Below, one piece after another: positions 56,844 to 64,000 of a stretch of 64,000 nucleotides of DNA. The stretch covers positions 74,782,400 to 74,846,399 of the forward strand of contig OZ007569.1 of NCBI GenBank assembly GCA_963931925.1, given 5' to 3'. How positions within the stretch are numbered: the stretch's first letter is position 1; each line of letters begins with the position of its first letter. This DNA is from Onchidella celtica. Taxonomy: Eukaryota; Mollusca; Gastropoda; Systellommatophora; Onchidiidae. The translations under genes were made by a program, and so were the position numbers. The notes beneath the pieces are model-generated. The model worked only from the letters and a program-made list of their open reading frames with translations, did no database searches and had not been told where the DNA came from.

Positions 56844-58910
56844 GCGTAGCAGACGATCTATCTAGATTTTCTTGGTGACTCTTAGTCTTAAGAAGTAATA
56901 TTATAGAAGATGTGTGTTGAAGATAGGGGATAGAAGATATAGATCTATACGTCAGCAATGACCTATTCATGTATTATTGTCCGGGATAATGGAATCAAAT
57001 CTTATTAAAGCAGTGTTGAATGAGTATGGAATAATAGTTGTAGATCTACTTGGCATTGGATTTAAAGATACAATGTAGTATTTAACCAGAAGTGTTTCAG
57101 TGATGTCGTGGTCTATATATGTAATAGCTCTATATAGTCTACAACATTTTGTATTCTGCATTGTCTTCTCATTTTTTATAAATCTAACCTGAAAACCCTC
57201 ACCGGTACAATAAAATAGGAATTTTGTCATGGATCCTGGTTCATTTAAAATAGATCTAGATCTAGATCTATATCATTTGTAGTAAAATTATTTCGAGTCT
57301 TTACTGGAAAAGTCAGATAGAAAATGCACCAACCGAGGTGCGAGTTATACAGATACTACGCTGTGATTAGTCACAAATAAATAAATGCCATTGAGATAAA
57401 AACCATACTGATAATGAAGCCAGGTGATAGTCATGTGTGCATTTCTTTTTGCTTCCTTGTCTCCTAAATTCTTTCGATTAATGCCTTTTAACAATGCTAG
57501 GGGGCTCTTCCTAGTCAAATTTTCGGTTGCTTGACCTTCTAAAGTCACCACCTTGGGTATCCGAAAAAAAACAACTGAGGTCCTTCAGCTTTGATCTTTT
57601 ATTGGTGCAGCCCACAATACAACAAAAGACAGGCATTTCAAAGGAAATTTAAAAGAAGGCCTAGTACCATGTAAACAACCCTGTCGCCAGGTCCGTCAAA
57701 ATGGCGGACAGCTGTTCACAGCAACCGGAAACGCGTCATATCTCATACAACCCATTCGGAGAGTTCATTATAACTATTATTAAAAATATGACCAGTCGCC
57801 CACTGACTCGGGGAATACACAGATGTGACTTTTAAAGGTGAGTGTCAATCATCAATGTGTAAGTTGAGGCGCAGAACGAAATTTCCTGTCACACTTTTTA
57901 ATGCGTCTGCATTTCCTGGCTCAAAATGTCGGAACAATTTTTTCTGTTCAACTCAGTTGTGGTTCAAAATTAACGAAAGTATTAAAAATATAGCGAACTT
58001 CAAGACCCGTAAAACATGCTCACGTACACATTTACGCCTTTCTATGGGTAATATGATATTTCCTAGAATTTAAGGCTCAGCGGTCAAAAAGCCTTTCATG
58101 ATTACAATGGGGGCCTGACTTCCTTTTAATTATGATCATTATTGTGGTCATTATTGTGATTATTATTATTATTTTATAAACTTTGAAGCCTGTACTTTTT
58201 TTTCTTTTTTTTTGCTTTTATGAAATCCTTCACTTCGTTACATTTATTTAGTTTTTAAGTTAATGCTTTACTCTTTCTCTTGCTCGTTTACGCGAAGTCT
58301 GTAATACTAGAATCTAGTTCATGAACAGATTCCTAGAAAGTCAAACAATTTTTACTTCCCATAAGTATGTTTAAAAACAAAAGACAAAACGAGTCAGTAA
58401 TTCACCATTTGAGAATCCAGTACTTGAGCTTTCTTATCCCCGTCTACGCGGGGTACGGCCGGCAAGTTGCAAGTCTTCCCTGGCCTTAACTATCTAATTT
58501 GTTGTTTCCCTACCGTGTTTCCAAATCCATCTTCATCAGTTAAAATAATTGTGTCCAGGGGAATTCCTCAATAAAAGTAGCGAATTAAACGAAGAAAGAT
58601 GAGCGATCAAGCCGAACGTGAGATTTACGATAACATTCCTGTTTTCTTGTGTATTTGGAGAGATCCTATCAGTAGACAAATTTGGGCAGAAATCTGGAGT
58701 GCACGTGAGCTTGAGTTGATTATGGGAGAGTAACGGAAATTTCAATATGTGGGTCTGCTTGAGGTAGGTGTTTCAGTGCATAGGAATACTGGGCAGGCTG
58801 TTGATTAATGAATGAGTAGAAGCTTTTTGTGATGAGAAGTTTAATATATGAATTTTTGAGATCACAGAATGATAGCACGAACGTCAGACAAAATTATACA
58901 CCGATTTCGG
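56844..58910. other. unannotated spacer
   Basis: A CAAAATGGCGGAC motif near 57697 (the CCGCCATTTTG type bound by YY1-like factors) and an ACCGGAAAC motif near 57723 give a promoter-like look. The frames at 57703-57834 and 57825-58073 are short and unrecognised. TAGATCTAGATCTAGATC lies near 57250. Confidence 0.35.
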
Positions 58911-58913
58911 TGG

Positions 58914-59001
<88 letters not shown>

Positions 59002-59010
59002 TAGACAGAC

Positions 59011-59082
<72 letters not shown>
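58914..59082 (+). repeat. GATA/GACA microsatellite
   Basis: GATA runs around a GACA core. Confidence 0.97.
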
Positions 59083-59737
59083 TCACTCTAGTGGAAGACT
59101 TAGTATTGTAAGATACAGGCTTCTACTTGCATTCTATTTGTGTGATGCTCAGCCAGCACTACCAGCACTATAGACTTACCAGAAGCATGTGTAAATAGCA
59201 ACGTTTATTTACTTAGTTTCGCATGTGCTGTCTAGTATGAGTAAACGTCATCACATCCGGGCCACAGTATGTCATCACGTCACAAAATTTCTCTCGTGGC
59301 TGATGACATGACCAATCAACGACCAGGCTTTCCTCCATTTCACCGCACGTGCGAGCCCGGTGATAATTAGGCACATGAGTGGGAAGTATGGGTGAGGTAA
59401 GGGGGCATGAAGAAGCGGGTCAGGAGCATCTGAAGTGAACCCGAACCTAGAGGTAAACACTGGTAAACTCTAGTTTATTTTCATATCCAGGTTTCAATCT
59501 CCACCGACAGAAAGTGAAAAGTGTCGGAATAGTTAATGGAAGTTGGACAATTCAGAAATGTGGGCCGAACCACAGACAAAGACCTACGGATTTCAGAATT
59601 GCTTTAGTATGTCTTACATACACTCAAAATGAGTTAATTTTCTTAGCCATTCCCTCCTTTGTGAGTCCACAATTCCTAAAGACATGAGTGGGAGATCGAC
59701 ATTCTCGCAGTTTCTAAATAGTGGGTCTTGTATGGGA
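59083..59737. other. unannotated spacer
   Basis: Nothing recognised; no supported frame. Confidence 0.4.
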
Positions 59738-59898
59738 GCCCATTTGATCACATGCAGAGAGGTTTCTCCCTAGATGGTCACTTGCAGAGAGGTTTCTCCC
59801 TAGATGGTCACATGCAGAGAGGTTTCTCCCTAGATGGTCACATGCAGAGGGATTTCTCCCTAGATGGTCACTTGCAGAGAAGTTTCTCCCCAGATCAC
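59738..59898 (+). repeat. 30-bp minisatellite, about five units
   Basis: The unit is CAGAGAGGTTTCTCCCTAGA followed by TGGTCACATG. Frames on both strands stay open by chance. Confidence 0.92.
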
Positions 59899-60640
59899 CT
59901 GCTTCTGTGCAGTCTATCGGCATTACATACATTTAAAATAAAATCTGAATTATTTGTAACTTTATTGCCTGACTGATTTAATCTTCTTTCTAGGATTTTA
60001 AAAATGATTAGCAAATTTTTTTCAAGTATGTACAGTTCAACAGTGTGAATGCCACTGAGAGGACAGAAAATCAATAGAAACAGGAGACGAACACACAAAA
60101 ACGACTTGTTTTAATGTTCTCTAACCTGTCACAAACTTAATGGATTAAAGTATCTCCTGGACTAGAGCTAGAAAACTTCTCATTGAACTCACCGCCAGGG
60201 ACGGGACGAGTTACTGGTCACGACTGCACCCTTTTATTATTCCCCATAACTTTAGATCCAGTCGAAATGTTTCGTCGCGTTTTTAAAAGAATAGTCCAGT
60301 ATTTTCTGACTTCAATGAGATAGATCTCAGTATTTCTTTGTCTTTACAGAGTTTGTGTCGCCGCATTCTTGAACGTTCACCGCAAACTGGTTATGTCATC
60401 TACACACAAAGTTGTTAAAAATGTTGGCCCCGTCGTTGTTATTATTTTGCTTGTAGTTGTGGTTGTTATTGAGGATGATGTGTTTCGGTCGTAAACCAGG
60501 AGACACGAATGGCCAGTCAAAGATAGTTTTATTAAAATTTGAGACTTAAATTTACAGAATAAATTATTACTAAGCAGGTGAGAGGACTTTCTTTTCTTTT
60601 TATTTTTTTTTCACTTTTTGTTCTCACTAAGAAATGCACT
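59899..60640. other. unannotated spacer
   Basis: Nothing recognised. Confidence 0.4.
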
Positions 60641-60642
60641 GC

Positions 60643-60645
<3 letters not shown>

Positions 60646-60723
<78 letters not shown>

Positions 60724-60769
60724 TCTCTCTCTCTCTCTCTCCCTCTCTCTCTCTCTCTCCCTCTCTCTC

Positions 60770-60831
<62 letters not shown>

Positions 60832-60833
60832 CC
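60646..60833 (+). repeat. CT dinucleotide microsatellite
   Basis: About 190 bp of CT with CC and GC interruptions, ending in C and T runs. Confidence 0.97.
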
Positions 60834-61990
60834 TCCCCCCCCCTTTTTTTTTCCCCACAATTTTTTTTTGTTTGTTGTAATGACAGGAACGATAAATCTA
60901 TATCTGACATGTATGGGGGGAAGCTCATGCACAGATTTATAACTAAAGACACCAACATTTGACAAAAATTAACCTGCCAAATAGTTGTACAGCAGTTGTG
61001 AAATCGCAGGTCCGCATGGAACAAATCAAACATGAAACCTGAACATTAAAAACCGATGCAAAATTTTGGTCACTAGAACCTTCTTGAGGCTTGTTAAATA
61101 TACATAGCGTCAGTGTCATTCTCGAACCGTCCAACTTCACTTTTTGTGGACCAATCTTTCTCGTTCCAGAATGAATCAAAACCATGTGTCGTAACAAAAA
61201 ATATCTGTCAGCGTTTTGAAGATTTTGTGATTAATGCGTTAAAAAATGACTAATTCCGTGGGCGAGTGAAATAAATAAATAGTTTTTTTTTGCTATTCTG
61301 TAAAATTGTGTACAAAGCACTTTGACGGTTATAGAATTACGCCGATGATAATATGATTATGTGGGAGGGAATTAAGACATCAAATAAAATATCAATATTC
61401 TATTCTCGTACATTTGCATGTTCGTTTGTTTGTTGTTCTTGTTGATGTTGTTTCTGTTAAATCTTTAATAAAAACAAAAACAAAAAATAATGCAAAAACT
61501 ACGTTTTGATAAGACAGGTCATCGTCTCAAAACCACTCCAACTCCAGGAAATCTATCCAGACTTTTCTCTATTCTTTCTGACACCACGCTGTGGCCTAGG
61601 AATGCAAACTTGTACTCAGTCGTAGACATGGAGTGGTGCTCCAGACAAAATAGAATTTCACGAGATTCCAGCGACAAATAGGCAAACGACGATAATATAT
61701 ACATGTATAATTATTATCATTATATCCTATCCTTATTTGCCTGAGAAGTTGCAATTTTGAAACGGTCCTGAACAAATTTGGGTTAAATTCCCAAAAATGA
61801 TTTACCTGTCATTCCGAAGCGCTAAGGCTGGTATGCCGCTTCATTTGGGTTCTTGCCTTAAGAGCAGATGTCTGTAGGTCCAGGGACATACGCAAACTTG
61901 TCATTTAAGTTTTTATTTCCTCTTTTCCTTCGTCATCTATTTCTTTTTTCAAGGAAATACAGTATTCTTTTCTGAGTTAAGAAGCCCATT
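60834..61990. other. unannotated spacer
   Basis: No supported gene; short frames only. Confidence 0.4.
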
Positions 61991-62240
61991 GGCATTCATT
62001 CATTCTTTTAATCACACAATCATTAATCATTCATTCATCACTCATTCATTCAAGTTTCATTCATTCATTCATTCATTCATTCAGTCTTTCATTCATTCAT
62101 TCATTCAGTCATTCATTCATTCAATCATTCCTTCATTCCTTCATTCATTCATTCATTCAGTCAGTCATTCAGCCATTCATTCATTCATCATTCATTTATT
62201 CATTCATCATTCATTCATTCAAGTTTCATTCGTTCATTCA
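61991..62240 (+). repeat. ATTC tetranucleotide microsatellite
   Basis: ATTC/AGTC repeats with interruptions; the IHSF-repeat frame is an artefact. Confidence 0.93.
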
Positions 62241-62811
62241 CGTTAGCAAATTCTTTAAAAGTTGTTTCTTTTTTTTTTTTTTTAAATTTTCTTTTCAACC
62301 AGGTGCAGATCGACCCAAATCTGGGGTAGTGTCTTTATTTTGTTTTCTTGTACATGTACAATGTATTTCACAATCTTCTTGTCGTTTGACCCAAACCTGA
62401 AGCTTTGGAAAATACACAACTTTTTTTATTCATTTATTTTTTTGCCATAATTATTTTAAATTTGTGCCAAGCCCTGCAGTGACCTCACAGTTTTTCTGTG
62501 CCTTTTAAAAAAAAAAATCTGTTGTCTGTAGTGATCATGGACAAAAGAAAATGCAAAGAAACAAATCTAACACCAGAATACAACTGATCCAACAACTACA
62601 ACAATAACAAACACAAACAACTCAAAACCCAACTTTTTAAAAAACCACTTTCCTTTGTGAAGTCTCGACATTCCCAATCTATTTACTTTCTCTATACATT
62701 TTATTTTAGCTGTTTTAGTGTTTCATTCCTGCCTTATGTGGTATGTTATGTGTGTGCGTCTATGTATAAGATGTATGTCTAACATAATAGTGTATGAAAT
62801 AGATTATGTTG
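62241..62811. other. unannotated spacer
   Basis: Homopolymer-rich (T17 near 62267, A10 near 62508); nothing else seen. Confidence 0.4.
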
Positions 62812-62992
<181 letters not shown>

Positions 62993-63061
62993 AAAAATTC
63001 TTTATTTCCATGTGAATACAATACAGATTGTACAGATATAATATCGAAACATTACATCTAA

Positions 63062-64000
63062 GTGGAAATTGTGCCATGGTGGGTGGCTTTACTTGATCTC
63101 TTCTATGGAAGGGATGGACAAAACTGGAACATGTTTTTAAATGGAGTTAATAATTCCTATATGTCAGGCCAGAGTTTTCTGCTATTGTATGACAGTACAC
63201 AATACAGCCTGCTACTGTCACCCCCACTGTCTTGTGGGTCATCTCGGGAGAGAGGAAGACTAGGGGAAGGTAACCCTGAATACAAATACCACACTGCCTT
63301 GTGTGTTGCTATGATAGCAAAGGCTATGGGAGTAAACCCAGACAGAAAATCAGGAGTGGAGACCCGAAGGTGGTTGTCAGGGAGAACTGCATCAAACTGG
63401 CTTCCAGCATCTCCTGCAGCCGGACTAGTTCCAAATGTATTGACCTGGTCTCTCCCTTGGGTTTAACTAGAATGGCAGAGAGAGGGGTGGTGCCTCTGGG
63501 CAAAGCACCATCTCTTAAAAATAGCCCAGGCAAGGCAGCAAAACGAGGAGGCGTTTGCTCGGGCTTGGCAAGCGTCTGTCTCTCCTCTATAAGCCCACCC
63601 ATTTCCGATTTGGAGAGGACACTCCAGCCATCCGTTACGGATGGGCACAACACGGGAGGTGGCAGTTACCGGTGATAAGCTCAATCCATTTGGCGTACGG
63701 ATGAGCGCCAGGGGTCCCCTCTGTCGGTGGGAGCGGCTTTTCAGCTGCATTGATCAACTACCGCCCGCCGTAACCTGGGCAGCCCCCAGGCAGTTGGGTG
63801 TTGTTCCGCCACGTCAGCCTGCTTCATAAGGTGGTTGGAGCTAGACCAAAAGTCGAAAAGCTGACGTAAAGTGTGCACCTGGCAAAAACAGAAAAATACT
63901 AAAACTTGGTACCTGGAACGTCAGAACAATGCGCCCAGGCTTGCAACAGCAAGATCTCACTGATATTGACTCCATCAGGAAATCCCAAATTATTGATCGA
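63062..64000 (+). mobile_element. 5' part of a LINE (5' UTR and start of endonuclease), cut by the window edge
   Basis: From about 63902 the frame reads KLGTWNVRTMRPGLQQQDLT, then DIDSIRKSQIID. This is the N-terminus of the same endonuclease family as at 16011 (KVGTWNVRTMCPGL). The ~840 bp before it would be its 5' UTR. A frame in it (63301-63675) reads MAERGVVPLGKAPSLKNSPG, then KAAKRGGVCSG; it may be an upstream ORF, but I see no known ORF1 domain. The left border near 63000-63062 is uncertain. Confidence 0.75.
63902..64000 (+). CDS. LINE ORF2 N-terminus (APE endonuclease), 3' partial
   Basis: It has the first endonuclease strand with the conserved Asn (TWNVRTM). Whether translation starts at an upstream codon in this frame or elsewhere cannot be decided; no ATG lies directly before it in frame. 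Confidence 0.8.

Noticed and set aside
57703-58073. Zinc-finger (THAP-like) gene start
   Set aside because: Two short frames with scattered cysteines do not fit the spacing of a known finger.
60532-61033. Arg-Glu and Ser-Leu repeat frames
   Set aside because: CT dinucleotide microsatellite read in all frames.

Overview
The window looks like intron-rich, repeat-laden animal DNA, most likely from a mollusc (gastropod-like; this is inference). Supporting signs are spliced exons with GT/AG borders, many non-LTR and LTR retroelements, tRNA-derived SINEs, GATA/GACA microsatellites and several minisatellites. No rRNA gene, bona fide tRNA gene, operon or CRISPR array was seen.

The only host genes I can support are two paralogous short-chain dehydrogenases of the 15-hydroxyprostaglandin dehydrogenase type, placed tail to tail. 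Gene 1 (+ strand, 23670-36955) has seven exons that add up to a 258-residue protein with the complete SDR signature, including Ser138, Tyr151 and Lys155. Gene 2 (- strand, 40488-37534) keeps exons matching 1, 2, 6 and 7, but the three exons that should carry NNAG, the catalytic Ser and YxxxK are absent from a 702-bp gap. Their 3' ends face each other across a hairpin-forming inverted repeat. Gene 1 introns are heavily invaded: a TIR element in intron 1, a 29-bp array that repeats the exon 4 splice donor plus a LINE tail in intron 4, an 11-copy 27-bp array in intron 5, and a 3.2-kb foldback element in intron 6.

Layout. 1-5516: LINE remnants (an APE-RT ORF2 with a C-terminal zinc finger, a minus-strand RT scrap, and an L1/Tx1-like 3' end split by a solo LTR with a 5-bp target duplication). 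5517-8800: AT-rich DNA with a tRNA-derived SINE and an old inverted-repeat pair. 8801-13490: a composite repeat (GATA/GACA microsatellite, about 600 bp of unique sequence, a 37-bp minisatellite), interrupted by a second solo LTR and a SINE; its sister copy lies at 41097-43563. 15055-20160: a 5.1-kb unit in which a LINE endonuclease-RT frame sits between about 0.93-kb inverted copies of an LTR sequence. 20161-23669: spacer and putative promoter. 23670-40488: the SDR pair. 48690-50440: a minisatellite with an 88-bp higher-order repeat. 51732-56838: a complete, apparently young, non-coding LTR retrotransposon whose 1226-bp LTRs are related to the inverted arms at 15055-20160. 58900-63000: mostly microsatellites. 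63062-64000: the 5' part of another LINE that runs off the window.

Several coding frames are broken by single-base differences in or next to homopolymers (SDR gene 1 exon 2, SDR gene 2 exon 1, three LINE frames). The genes may therefore be intact in the organism and the breaks may be assembly errors; this matters for every pseudogene call below.
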